Source of the DNA: Berberis thunbergii
Lineage: Eukaryota > Streptophyta > Magnoliopsida > Ranunculales > Berberidaceae
DNA: 64,000 nucleotides
NCBI GenBank assembly: GCA_003290165.1
Contig: QNQO01006215.1
Coordinates: 1-64,000 of the forward strand
Reading direction: 5' to 3'
The notes below the pieces were generated by a model. The model worked only from the letters and a program-made list of their open reading frames with translations. It did not search any database and was not told the origin of the DNA. The translations under genes and the position numbers were made by a program. The first letter of the stretch is position 1. Every line of letters begins with the position of its first letter. Shown piece after piece: positions 48,389 to 60,833 of the stretch.

Positions 48389-49180
48389 CTACAAATAATA
48401 AATGAAATCAGTGACTGCTTTGACAGGATGATAAAAGAAAGAATTGCAGAAGAAGTAACATGAACAGGAAGAACGAAGAGCAAGAACAAGCATTGAATAC
48501 TACAGAGCTTTTATTGCACCCCAATCTAAAATACAAAAAAGTTCCATGTCACAACTCACACAGATTTTTGAATCATATGAAGGAATTCCGGTACTCGATC
48601 AGTACCCCAAGTGATAATGGACAATGCTAACAATGATACTACTACTGGCTTCAAGCTATACATTTGCTCTTGTGGAGCCAAAATTCCAAATTACTCAAGT
48701 AAATTTCTATATCCTGTGTTACGAAAATTAGGGGTGGAAAAAGAAGCAGAAAAAACCACTAATTATGCTTAGAGAAAAAAGTCTTTACAAGTACAATGCA
48801 GCTACGAATGTTGAGATGGATGATGATTCGAATTGAAAGACTAGGACAGGCCAAATTAGCACAAGTTGATGAATTCAAGGGAAGCATCTTTATAACTTAA
48901 AGTGAGGATATATCTGATTATCCAAAATAAAAATAAAAAGTGAGGTACATGTTAAGTTATGAATATGATAGTGTAATATTCAAACGAATGCGCGTGTGCA
49001 TATAATAAAAGCAACAACAATACAAAGCACTTCATTTGATGGAATAAGGATAGCCTGCACACATAGCACAATGCGGGGATTTTGGGATAACCTGCAGTGT
49101 CCCGTGCGAAACACAGAGCACAATGCGGGTTATCCTAAATTCCCCGCAATGAACTCTGTGAACAAAAACATTTTCGGACA
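48389..49180. other. No gene seen; short hairpin near 49072-49148
   Basis: Sequence upstream of the - strand exons, possibly their promoter or earlier introns; no further exon was convincing. At 49072-49091 and 49128-49148 a 20-bp imperfect inverted repeat around GCGGGGATTTTGGGATAACC could form a stem. Confidence 0.4.
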
Positions 49181-49720
49181 GATTTAAGCAACTTTAGTAA
49201 AATGATCATAACTTGCTCATTTCAAACATTTTTAAGTGATTCAGGTTGTGCTTATTAGATAATTCAGAATACTATAACTTTTATGTTTTGATTAACTTGA
49301 GAATCGGTCTCGATCAAGTACATAAGTTGGCTGAAAATTAGGAACACTATCCCGTTTTTATTGCAAGACAGATTTATGCGACTTTAGTAAAATAACCATA
49401 ACTTGCTCATTTTAGAATATTTTCAAGTGATTCAAGTTGTTTTTATTAGATAACTAAGAGTAATATAATATTTGTGTTTTGATCAACTTGAGAATCGATC
49501 TTGATATAGTACATAAGTTGTCAGAAAGTCAGAAACACTATCCCGTTTTCATTGCGAAACAGATTTGCGCGACTTTAGTAAAATAACCATAATTTGCTCA
49601 TTTCAAAACATTTTCAAGTGATTCAAGTTGTGTTTATTAGATAACTCATAGTACTACAACCTTGATGTTTTGATGAGCTTGAGAATCAATCTCAATTGAG
49701 GGTTTAAATTGGTCAAAAGT
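49181..49720 (+). repeat. Tandem repeat with a period of about 190 bp, nearly three units
   Basis: Units start GATTTAAGCAACTTTAG (49181), GATTTATGCGACTTTAG (49371) and GATTTGCGCGACTTTAG (49562). The first two are 190 and 191 bp, the third stops near 49720. Units share 'TTTAGTAAAATNANCATAA', 'TTTTGATNAACTTGAGAATC' and 'CACTATCCCGTTTT'. Satellite-like in period but only a short array. Confidence 0.9.
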
Positions 49721-49974
49721 TACCCAAATTTGCATTTTTTCGTTTTGAGTTTGGGTTTTTCTGTTATGTTAAGTTATGCATATTTATTAGTGGTGTGAGA
49801 GTTAAAAAAATTTAATTGTGGTGTGAGAAAGATGATATGGTGGTGTGGAGTAGTCGCCGCCGTTGGATTTTATTAGTTCAGATTTATAGAAGAAAGTCAT
49901 GGACAATTATTCTCACACAATGTTTCTCTAAAGGCACCTACTAAAACCGGCCTTTAGGTCTGGTTGCGAAAATT

Positions 49975-50112
49975 CTAAAGTGCACTGGGGTTAGCCTGGT
50001 GCTAACCCCCCACCGTTCATTGTGCCTCGAGATTGGTGTAGCACTTATCTCAAAGCAAAATGGATGGTGGGGTTAGCACCAGGCAAAACACCAGGCTAAC
50101 CCCCAGTGCTAT
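49975..50112. mobile_element. Small hairpin-forming MITE-like element
   Basis: About 130 bp with inverted arms 49982-50022 and 50066-50110 (GCACTGGGGTTAGCCTGGTG against its complement). The right arm carries an extra TTTTGCCTGGTG-like insert. No coding capacity. The boundaries and any target duplication are uncertain. Confidence 0.6.
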
Positions 50113-50320
50113 GTAGTAGTGCTCGTCTGGTTGATATGGGATTATTTCCTAAAACATAGGCCTTGAGAATAGATTTAATGAAAAATACATATTTTCAAAA
50201 AAAATTAGTGCTGCATCAAAAAGAAAATAAATAAGGTTTGCATTATACAAAATCTCAAAAGAGTGCCCATTAATGCTTAAATAACAATGCAACATAAAAT
50301 ATTATATAAAATAATAATAA

Positions 50321-52180
50321 ATTCGGTTTTAGAGGGTATTTAGGCTTTACCCATTATTTGTTACAGTTGAGGACCTAAATAACAAGTTAGGGTATTTAGA
50401 CTTTAGGTCCCATCGTTTGTTGTAGTTGGGGATTTAGGTCCTCAATTTATCCATGTTAGAGTTTGGGTAACTTGACGATGTTGACCATTACTAACCGTTA
50501 CTTAAACGAAAGTATTTTTGAATATAAAGAATATCTTTTGCTCATTTGATTAAGGGGGTGGTATTCAATTACGAATTTTATTGGATTATGAAGGATTTTA
50601 AAATCCATTAAAATCAATGGGTATTCAATTAAGAATTTAAAATAATACATGTAAATCTAGGGGTATTCAAATACCGATTTTAAATGATTGTTTTAAAATC
50701 CATCAAAATCAATGGGTATTCAATTCATGTTTTTCAAAAGTCCACAAAAATCAGGGGGTTATTTAAGAAGTAGTGAATTTTAATGGATTTGTTAAAGTTG
50801 TGGATTTTGAAGGATTTGTGAGTGGAAAGTATATATAACAAGAGCTATTCCAAATCCAACATTCCCTCATCATATTTCAACGGATTTGTATTGGTTATTG
50901 TTAAATAACACCACCATTTTCGCTGAAGGATGCCACCATCCAATTTTTTTGTGATCTGCTGAAAGACACCACCACCTTCTCTTTTATTCTCTCTTCACAG
51001 GAGCAACGCCACCTCGCCCCACAACTTTCGGCCACACCACCATGCCCTACCACCGCTGGCTGCACCACCACCCGCACTTCATCTTTTATTTTGTTTTTGT
51101 TTTTGTTATTATTATTATTCTTCTTCACATTCTCTTCCTCTTATTTTCTCTTCTTCTTGTCCTCTCTTCATCTTTGTTTTTTTCTTTACTTTTTCTACTT
51201 TTCTCTTTGTTTTTCTTTTTCTATTTTTTTCTCCTCTCTTATTCTTTTCCCATTTTTTTCTTCTTCGCTCTTTCGGAGGTCCTGCGAGTAGAGGTTCCCT
51301 ATTTGCCAAAACATTCGCAAGGGAAAAAAGAAGAAAAAAAATAGGAGAAAAAGAAAAGAAAACATAGAAAAAAAAAAGTGGAGGAGGAAAAAAATAGAGA
51401 ATAAGAAAATGTGAAGGGGAGGAAGTTGAGAATAAGAAGATAAAAATGGGTGGAGGTGGGATGAGAGGTGGCGGTGGTGATTGATGGAGAAAAAGAAGAA
51501 AAAAAAAGAAGAATAATAAGAGGGGGAAGAGGTGGAGAAGTGGCGGTAGCGTGGTGGTGGTGGTGATTGAAAAAGAAGAAGAATAAGGGATGAGAGGTGG
51601 CGGTGGTGGGGATAACAATTTGAAGTAAAATAGTTATTTGTATTACTTTTGGACCATCTTCAATGTATTTGATTTTTTTTTTAATTTGAAGTAAAATTCT
51701 CGTAACATACAAACAATTGTTTAATTTATGTTTTATGATTTGTATTGGCATGGATAACAATGTAGGTGATGTTCTTTCATTATTTCCTATGACTAATAAC
51801 ACATTTATAAAAATCCATTGAGTTTATAAGAATCCATTGAATTTATAAGAATCCATAGAAATCCATAACAAACCTTTATAAAATCTACAAAATCCAATCA
51901 TTTAAAATCCATCAAAATCCACTGGATTTTGTAAAATCATTTGAAACCTTTTAAAATCCACGAGATTTAAAATTCTTCATAGTCCATTGAAATCCCAAAT
52001 TGAATACCCCACCAAGTCAACTTAGTCGATGGATAACACCTCATTTGAAATAACCAAAGATGGATGGAACTTCAAGTCAATGTGATAAAAGGACCTAAAC
52101 TCTAACATAGACAAATCAATTACCTAAACTCTCTACTAATACCAATGATGAGACCTAAAGTCTAAAAATCCCATTTTTTA
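50321..52180. mobile_element. Outer inverted-repeat element, carrying a nested one
   Basis: The arms at 50390-50466 and 52091-52171 are inverted copies (GGTATTTAGACTTTAGGTCC against GACCTAAAGTCTAAAAATCC, then a shared CATGTTAGAGTTT). A second inverted-repeat element (about 50555-52010) lies inside. The outer ends are not sharp and no target duplication was defined. Confidence 0.5.
50555..52010. mobile_element. Inner TIR element with strand-asymmetric pyrimidine/purine core
   Basis: Ends GGTGGTATTCAATTACG and TTGAATACCCCACC mirror each other and continue as GAATTTTATTGGATTATGAAGGATTTTAAAATCC-type subterminal repeats on both sides (motif AAAATCCA many times in both orientations). The core has a pyrimidine-rich run at about 51075-51262 and a purine-rich run at about 51317-51610. 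Long frames over the core (51042-51344, 51115-51618, 51299-51802) are low-complexity and not genes. Confidence 0.6.
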
Positions 52181-52191
52181 AGTGTACCCCC

Positions 52192-54130
52192 TGTTAAGAT
52201 TCCGACCCCTCGCATTAATTACAAATTCACAATTTATTTATATGAACAACAACAATTACAACACACTTGTGTACACCACATCCAACTCACTTCTCACTTC
52301 ACAACACTTGTTCCGACACACAAGTGTTCTTTCACCATACACACTCAAAACTCATACAGTAACCCAAGCCTAATACTTAGACTTCACTAACTTGGATGCT
52401 TCATACACAATGAGCCAATGGCTATTTATAGATTGAGCTATGAAAGCTCGAGAGAAATGATGGTTCTAGAGATATTTTCTAAAGAGAATTCTAGACAGTT
52501 GAAATGTCTAAGAGGTGGAAGAGTTATCTAGACAAAGCTCAACTTCTCTAGAAAACTCCACCCAGTTGGAAAATTATCTTGTATTCTCTAGAAAACTCCA
52601 AAGTTGGTGTTGTTGTTTCAACATCCCCCCTCAACACCAACTTGTACTTCATCTTCCATCTTCCAAGGTGGTGCCTTATACTCATTGAATCATTATTCTT
52701 ATCATTCCACATCATGTCAAGTGTTTTTGTTTTTTCAACCAGCAATATGAGCTTTGATGTCACGCCCATCAATTTCCTTTTTCGTTCTATAGTTTCGTGA
52801 TTTGTCTTCCTTCGACATCCTAAAAGTAAATCACATCCTTGGCGGTGATCTTCAATTGCTCGAAGGAATCTCCAACCTCATCACTTGTGTTTGCAAGCTT
52901 CATTGTCTCATAAACTTTTTGGCCTCTATACTCATGGCAGAGTCAGTGGCTTCTTGTTGCACAAATTCAATTTTTCCTTCCTCCGGTTGTGCCTTTGCTC
53001 TAGCAGGCGACTCCACAATCTCATCATCACATTCCTTGTCTTCCTTCTCACATTCAGAATCGACCCTCCCAATCAGAATTAACTTCCCAGTCACTTTAAT
53101 AAGTGATCTCTTCTTTAATCATCGATAGTGCTATGTGGTCTTGTAGCTCCCCCATTCTGCGTCACTATCTTCATATCCTTGAAGTTTATCTCTTTTTCAA
53201 CGAAATCTTCCATCTCAGTTGTTATGAACACTGCAAAATCCTATTCACCTTCACTATCTTAGTGATTGCAAGATGTCACCAAGTTACCTTCAGCAGTCTT
53301 ATTCTTCGACCAACAGTATTTTGCATAGTGACTTCTCTTACCACAGTTGGTGCATTCTTCTAAGATATTTTCTCTACATTAAGGTGCTATGTGACATTTT
53401 TTGCCACATCTATAACATGTCCTAATTTCTCTATTTTCTTGTTTGACGTCACCATTATTGTTTGAGTATCCCCCTTGAAGTTATCTTATCGAAAGTCTAT
53501 TGGCCTTCCGCACTTCATTTTACCAGAGTAGAGGGCTTCCTCGTTATCATCATTGATTGTAATTTTTGTCATTTTCTTTGCCAATGTCTCTTGATTTATC
53601 AATAGATTTTCCAGTTCCAATAGTGAGGGTTGTGTGGGCCACCCTCAAACTGCAGTAATAAACCCGTTTTACTCTATCGTGGCCTTCGAATAATAATTCT
53701 CCTCATCCGGGCTTCACTAATCGTTGACTCCACATCTGACCATGAAATCTCATGACATATGTTTTTAACTTTCATAAAGTAGTCAGAGGTAGACATGTTA
53801 CCATGTGCAATAATGTCAATCTCGTTCTCCATCAACTGTAATCGAGTATCGTTAGCTTTTGAGAATAATGCAGCAAACACGTCCCATGATTCTTTCGGAG
53901 TCTTCACATCACGAATATGCTCTATCAAATCCTTCTGGATTGAAGTCTTGCTTGCGAACATAGCCTTTTCAGTCCATGCCTTCCATTTACGCAACTTTTT
54001 CGCATTTGCCAGAGTATCTTTTGGTGAAATAACATCATCTCTACCAATCTCCCACAAGTCTTGTCATTGGAGATACGACTCCAAACATGTCTGCTAATAA
54101 GTATAATTATTGTTGTTCAACTTCTCAATC
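52192..54130 (-). mobile_element. Internally deleted Copia element: 3' LTR plus gag
   Basis: On the - strand: an LTR at 52192-52623 (432 bp, TGTTAAG...TTTCAACA in window orientation), a polypurine tract next to it (complement of TCCCCCCTC, 52624-52632), and a gag region with the open frame 53674-54057 (W-E-I-G-R-D-D-V..., UBN2 type) and a degraded zinc-knuckle region near 53290-53350 (C-W-S-K-N-K-T-A-E-G-N-L-V-like). Protease to RNase H are gone. Gag resembles that of the TTAAT Copia element, so both belong to one lineage. The 5' LTR is missing. Confidence 0.7.
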
Positions 54131-56150
54131 CCATTTTGTATGCCTATTTTTTTTTAGAATTTTTTTTTTGTTTTTTTAAAATTAGTGAAAAGAAATCTTA
54201 AATTCAATTACATCGCAACCTTCCCCGGCAACGGCGCCAAAAACTTGATGCAAGCTTAACTAACCTAAATTAATAGGTTAATTTAACCGACTTGTAATAA
54301 CCGCAAGTGCACGGTGCCTAATTGGTAGACAACGGCAAGTACTGGTCGATCCCACGAAGAAGGTGGATGCAATTGAATTTTAGAATTTAATTAAACTAAT
54401 TTATAGGAAATGGGGTTACAACATTTTTAAATCTAAACTAAAAATAAATTAAAATAAGAAAAATAAAAAAATAGATGATATGGATTTTTGTGGGCTTGGA
54501 CTCACCAATGAATTAGCAAAATTATTTAAATCTAAATTACTGAATTTAAAAACGAGAAGCGTTAGGGATGAGAATCCCTTGCTTACACCGAATATGTGAT
54601 CGTTAAAATCCAATTAATCTTATACCATGTTTATATCAAACATTAACAAATTATTTCAAGCAAATACGCTCTTACAAAGTATTAAGTGTCTTTTTAGGGC
54701 ACACTTAATCAAAGTTTAAGCTTAATACTTTTAGCACATGCTTTGAATATTAATAAAGGGTAATTCTAACTACCAAACATATCAAGTTTAATTTCTCGAA
54801 CATGCAAGGTGAAAGCAATTTATCAAAATTCAGAAATAAATTGTAATTAACAATTAAGCACACAATTCAGTAAAATAAATCAAAATAATTTATACAACCC
54901 ATTTAGTTTATCACAAGCTTGATATGGTGGCACTCAGCAAATCAGCAAATGGTTGTGCACGAATCCCGAGGAAACGGTCCCAAAACGCTCTGTGGTGGTA
55001 CAGAGCAAAACAGTCGGTGGAAATAGCTGAATAACTGAATTTGACTCTTTCTCCCGCCTGCTACAGTACTGCTACAGTACCCGCGCGCTCCGGTCGTCTT
55101 CTCCAGCGCGACAGCGGCTGTTCGCGGCCTCGTTCTCGCTCCTCGCGAGTCCCCTCGACCTCCAAATGCTTCCAAAACCTAAAAAAGAAGAGAAAACGTG
55201 AGGAAACACCAAGAAAATAGTAAAAACAGAGAGAGATAAGCGAGCGATGCTCCCCTGTTTTCGCTTCCTGTTTCAGCGATAGTTGTGCGCGTGGACGAGG
55301 TGTTCTGTGGTGGTTGGACGGTGGTGGAGAGACGGTAAGGACGCCTGGACGAAGAGAGGACAGAGAGGAAAGGAGGACGGTCTGCGGCGAGGCGGAACAG
55401 AGTCGCAGTGCGACTCTGTTTCGCGGCGTGGTTGGGGTGGCTCTGTCGCGGCAGTTGAGTCTGTTTTGTCCGCCTTGTGATGGTGGCCGTGAAGGATGGG
55501 GACAATGAGAGGGATATTGCGGTGATGGTGGAAAGTTGACGTGAAAATTGGACGTGAAACATGGTTGTCACACCCCTATTTCACGGTGGTGACGGTGGCG
55601 GTGGCGGTTGCGGAGCTCGGTGGTGGCGATGGCGAGGTGACTGTGGTGGCGAGGTGACTGTGTGCTGAGTGAGTGGAGTGAGTGAGAGATGGATGAGTGG
55701 TGAGGGTGATTGTGAATCACCTTTGAGAGAGGAGCTCCTTTGAGGAAATCTCCATTAAGGAAGAGGTTTTGATTTCTAATTCTCTTATTTTCCCTTCTCT
55801 TCCTCCTTTCCCGTCTTCTCACCCTATTCTCCTCTATTTATAGAAAATAATAGGGATGAAATGAGGGAATGATTCATCAATGAGGGTAGGAGAAGGATTG
55901 GGCTTAGGTTTGGGTTTAGGGTATGGATTGGGTTTAGGTTATGAATTAGGTTTCGGGTTTAGGTTTGTGACTGCTTTATACCACCGTTGGAATCGACTAA
56001 TTGTCGTTCCTTAACTTATCGCTTTAATGTGATTTCATCGTTTACGCTCAAATTCCTACAAAGACATGAAAACGAAATAATATAATAATCGAAACACTAA
56101 CATATATAAATTAAGGGATATATTATGTAATAATTATGTGAATATCAGTC
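54131..56150 (-). mobile_element. Long-LTR (Gypsy-like) retrotransposon remnant
   Basis: The inverse of GGCGCCGTTGCCGGGG lies at 54219-54234, a motif found next to the 5' LTR of many plant Ty3/Gypsy elements, so the element points left. To its right, about 54248-56149 resembles a long LTR: conserved 'CGCAAGTGCACGGTGCC' and 'TCGATCCCACGAAG' blocks, a repeated GCTACAGTAC, and GC-rich stretches (55050-55720). Frames such as 55179-55571 and 55568-55822 are GC-skewed by-products. No gag or pol is attached and the second LTR is not in the window. Confidence 0.55.
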
Positions 56151-57139
56151 ACCCACTTTTTGGGTTCACCGCGATCTCTCCATCCTACCTATTAAATGGC
56201 GCACATGACATGCACATAACACCCAATAGCTTCATCACAACAAATCTTCTAATAGCTCGTGTCAGAAAATACTAATTATAGCCTTATGTGATCCAATTGC
56301 CCAAATAAAAGCAAGTGTTTTATGGTAACCAAATAAAAACTAGTGTGACATGGACACCAGGACTCAAATGTCAGAAAATGTGAAATAAGTTGTTGTGCAA
56401 TCCTTCATTTCCCTTGTCTATCGAGCAAAACGGAGATAGAGAAAGAGAGGGAAGAGATATAAGAAAGAAGGGTGTTCTTCTTGGAATAGATCTTGCTTCG
56501 GAGGTGGATGAGTAGATCAAGTTGTTAACACAGTGTGGAGTTTGGAATCTACCATGGTTGTGGGAGGGAAGAAACAATAAGTTCTCTTCATATTGTTCGT
56601 TTTAAGGTTTCAATCTAACTCAATTCATGTATATTTAGAAGTTTTGTTGATTTGTAGGTGTTTTGTTTTTGGATATGGGCTCAAATGGTGTTTAACAAGG
56701 CTTATTTTCCCATTCTCTATAAATGCAATAAATATTCACTGATATGTACATGCATGCATGAAACCAATGATTATGTCTTACGATGCAAGTGAGATGCTTC
56801 TAATTCATATTTAGATAGTTCAATCAAAGAAAGCGGTTTCATGCAACAATTTTAAAGATGTATTCCATAATGAACTAAGCAACTTGTTTGATTTTACAAG
56901 CTCACATTACATCACCATCTGTGAATCAAATTGCAAATACACCACAACAAGAAATCTAAGTAAAGTTTCGAATATATTTCTTGATTCAATAGAGCAAACC
57001 ATATAAATTCTTTAAATAAAGTAACAAACCTTAGAAATTTTGAAATGAATATGAAAATACAAAGCCCAAAATTTGATGAAAATGAGACTTGAACTCTCAT
57101 AGATGGTTTTCAAGAACAAATTTGAGAGAGTGAGAGGTT
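56151..57139. other. No gene seen
   Basis: AT-rich DNA between the Gypsy-like LTR and the young Copia element. Short open frames (56371-56577, 56912-57100) have no recognisable content. Confidence 0.5.
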
Positions 57140-57144
57140 GAAGT

Positions 57145-57598
57145 TGTTGTATTTAAACTAAAAAACTTAAGACTCTAGTTGATTTAATGGAAACAAGAAG
57201 AATAGAAACATACCCGATCGATTCATAGCGATTTTCTCGTTGATTGTGATGAGTTTGGATTGTTTGGATCTTCCGATTGATTCAAGCGTCTTCCTTAGTT
57301 CTCTGTTGAGAGGATACAGAAGACAATGTAAAAAAATTTCTCAATTACGCATACGCTCAATTATGGACCCATCCTATTTATAATGCCCATAAGTCACAAC
57401 CCTTCAGCTTACGGGATGTGAATTTCCAATTTTGCCCCTCATTGAATTAGAAATTACATCCTTATTTACACCATGTTATTTATTAATACATTATAGTCCA
57501 ATACCCTATTAGATCACATATTTAAATGGACTACACTTTAAGATAGCAATACATGTCATATTACATATGTGTGCCTACATTATTGGATTTGTCCAACA
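57145..57598 (-). repeat. 3' LTR of the GAAGT Copia element
   Basis: 454 bp, TGTTGGACAA...AATACAACA on the - strand. A TATAAATAGG-type box lies at about 57374-57383 on the - strand. Nearly identical to 63506-63960. Confidence 0.95.
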
Positions 57599-57991
57599 AT
57601 CTCCCACTTGGGCCACATATGTTACTGTTAATGTGTATAACCTTATGAGCTCAAAACTTGCTATCACAAGTAAAGGTATTTCGAAACAATCTCGTCCATT
57701 GACTATACTGATATAGGATTAAAGCGATTTGCGTAACAAGTAGCGTAACGAAATCCATCAATAGTCACATATACCAATATAATCAAATGACATTGATCAA
57801 ACATGGATGTAGAGCATGGAAATTACATGTGATGTGATCCAAACATGTCTATTTCCAACCGGTCCAACTTTAATCTTTAATGAGATCAAACATATAATAA
57901 ACAGATAATTGACTGAAAACTTTATTTCTGCAGAAAATACTAAATTACACCAATGTGTCCAAAAATTCATTATAGAACAACAAAACTCCCA

Positions 57992-58345
57992 CTAAACCAT
58001 GATATCCTCATGTGACATAACACCCATATGAGCGGTGTGCTCATGAAATACCTTGGGTGGTAATCCCTTAGTAAGCGGATCCGCAATCATGGAGTGTGTC
58101 CCAATATGCTCTATGAAAATATGTTTATTCTCTACTCTCTCCTTCACAACCAGGAACTTTATGTCAATATGATTTGACCTAGACGAGCTCCTGTTGTTGA
58201 TGGCATATAAAATTGTTGACTTATTGTCACAATATAACTTTAGTGGTCTTTCTATGTCATTCAAAATGCGCAGCCCAGTGACAAAATAACGCAGCCATAA
58301 TCTGTGGTTGGAGGCCTCAAAACACGCCACATATCCTGCTTCCAA
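57992..58345 (-). pseudogene. Copia RNase H domain (GAAGT element)
   Basis: 117 codons holding the second half of RNase H: E-A-x-Y-V-A near the start, L-Y-C-D-N-K-S near residue 37, then the H-I-D-I-K region and the C-terminal D-P-L-T-K-G-L. The first half (A-D-S-D-F-A-G) lies in 58346-58560 and is interrupted by stops, one where a glycine codon in 'L-A-G-x-A-I-S-W' is TGA. Confidence 0.85.
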
Positions 58346-58561
58346 AGTGGAAGAAGCTATGAGTGTCTGTTTAGCACTTCTCCAAGAAATAGCTCATCCA
58401 GCTAACAGATAAATGTAGTTTGATGTAGATTTTCTACTATCTTGGCATCCAGCAAAATCAGAATCAGCATACCCTATGATCTCCAACTGATCTGATCTCT
58501 TGTATGTGAGCATGTAATCCTTAGTTCTCTGTAAATATCTCATAACCCGTTTAGCTACTTT

Positions 58562-59647
58562 TCAGTGACTCATCCCAGGGTTATCCAAATATCTGCCAAG
58601 CATTCCAATAATGAATACTATGTCTGGACGTGTACATACTTGAGCATACATAAGACTCCTAACAGTGGATGCATAGGGGATCTTTTGCATCTCTACAACT
58701 TCAAGTTTAGTCTTAGAACACTGTTTAAGACTGAATTTGTCTCCTTTAGATATAGGGGTATCTTTTGGTTTACAATCTTGCATGCCAAACCTTTTAAGCA
58801 CTTTTTCTATATAGCCCTTTTGTGATAATCCAAGAATACCCCGAAAACGATCCCGGTATATCTGAATCCCTAAGACAAAAGAAGCTTCACCAAGATCTTT
58901 CATTTCAAATTTCTTTGATAGAAATCTCTTGGTTTCGTGCAACATGTCTATATTATTAGTTGCAAGCAATATGTCATCAACATACAAAACCAAGAAGATA
59001 TGCTTACTCCCACTGAACTTATGATACACACAGTTATCAACAACATTTGTCTCAAAACCAAACGAGACAATTACTTGATGAAATTTGTAGTACCATTGAT
59101 GGGAAGCTTGCTTGAGCCCATAGATGGATTTCTTTAGTCTGTAAACCATATTCTTTTGGTCTCCAAACACAAAGTTTTCTGGTTGCACCATATAAATTGT
59201 TTCATCAATGTCGCCATTGAGAAACGCTGTTTTAACATCCATCTGATGCAACTCAAAGTCAAAATGTGCAACAAGAGCCATGATTGTCCTAAATGAGTCT
59301 TTCTTTGACACCGGAGAGAAAGTCTCTTTATAGTCGATGCCTTCCTTTTGAGTGAAACCTTTAGCTACAAGACGAGCTTTATACCTTTCCACATTACTTT
59401 TTGAGTCCTTCTTGGTTTTGAATATCCATTTACAATCAATAGGCTTAGTATTTTCAGGCAATGGGATAAGATCCCAAACTTGATTGTCTTGCATAGACTT
59501 GTACTCCTCATTCATAGCATCTATCCATTTTTTAGAGTTAGAATCCTGCATGGCTTGATGGAAGTATGGCTTGATGGAAGTTGATTGGATCATTTTCCAC
59601 CAATCCATCATTTTCCTCATGTTCTTCGAGAAATACCATATAATCAT
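58562..59647 (-). pseudogene. Copia reverse transcriptase (GAAGT element)
   Basis: 361 codons with a complete RT: M-D-V-K-T-A-F (catalytic D137), S-I-Y-G-L-K-Q-A, and Y-V-D-D at residues 222-225, so the active site is intact. The frame ends at M-S-H followed by TGA, where related elements have tryptophan. It overlaps the integrase frame by about 110 bases in a different frame, a frameshift within an originally continuous pol. Confidence 0.9.
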
Positions 59648-60833
59648 CCGGAATAGCTCTTATTTTTTCTCTCGTGGATCTCCTTAATGGCATTTGATCT
59701 TGAGGTTGTTGAGTTTGTTCTTCTGGAATATTTAATTCAATTGGAGCAGGGAGTAGTTCAACATTGTCCTGTTGAGGTTTCAGATCTGCTTCTTGATCAA
59801 TGACAGGTATTGGAACATGTACATTGTCAACAATAGTAGTAGGAGTCGAAATTGATTCCTCCTCAAAGACAATGTCTCGTACCTGATTTCTCCCCCCAAA
59901 CTCGACATCCTCAAAAAATGTTGCTGTCCCCGTTTCAAAAAAGGACTTAATAGTGGGATTATAGAACTTGTAGCCCCTAGATCGCTCAGAGTAGCCAATG
60001 AAGTAGCTGTTCACTGTTTTGGAGTCCAATTTCTTTTCATTCGGCCGATAAGGCCTTGCTTCAGCTGGACATCCCCAAATGTGAAAATGCTTTACACTAG
60101 GTCTTCTACCTGTCCAAAGTTCATATGGTGTTTTAGCAGCTGCTTTAGTTGGTACTCTATTAAGGATGTAAGCTGCAGTCTTTAGTGCTTCTCCCCAGAG
60201 TGATTCAGGTAAGGTAGAATGACTGATCATGCTCCTTACCATGTCCTTAAGAGTTCGGTTTCGTCTTTCAGCTACACCATTCATGCTAGGTGAACCCGGC
60301 ATGGTGTACTGTGGGACGATTCCACATTCCTCTAGGAATTTAGCAAATGGTTCTGGACGTTGTTCACCGGAACCGTCATATCTACCGTAATACTCACCAC
60401 CACGGTCAGACCTGACACTTTTAATTCGTTTGTTGAGTTGGTTCTCAACCTCAGCTTTGAAAGCTTTGAACATATCCAGTGACTCAGATTTCTCATGAAT
60501 GAGATATAGGTACCCATAGCGTGAGTAATCGTCTATGAATGATATAAAATATTGTTGACCATTCCAAGAAGCTGAAGGGAATGATCCACAAATATCTGTG
60601 TGGATCAATTCTAAGACGTCTGAAGTTCTGTTTGCACCTAATCTCTTTTGTTTGGTCTGTTTTCCCTTGATGCACTCAATACAGACATCAAAGTCTGAAA
60701 AATCAAGAGAATCTATTATGCCATCTGACACAAGTCTCGCCATTCTCGTTTTCGAGATATGTCCTAAACGTTTGTGCCATAGTTTTGATGAATTTCCTTC
60801 ATTTAGCTTACGCTTAGTACCACGTGATTCCAC
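59538..60833 (-). pseudogene. Copia integrase (GAAGT element)
   Basis: 431 codons. The zinc motif is at H20, H25, C51, C54; the catalytic triad at D80, D143, E189; then [14 protein letters not shown] and F-H-I-W-G-C-P, and an acidic/proline linker towards RT. All key residues are present. It joins gag/protease by a frameshift near 60820 and RT by one near 59600. Confidence 0.9.

Noticed and set aside
51042..51802. Long overlapping open frames on both strands (100-167 codons)
   Set aside because: They are F/L/S/P-rich or K/E/R-rich translations of pyrimidine/purine runs, low complexity with no domain, inside a TIR element.
55179..55822. Frames of 84-130 codons on the - strand
   Set aside because: They lie in a GC-skewed part of a retrotransposon LTR; S/T/H-rich composition and no family resemblance.
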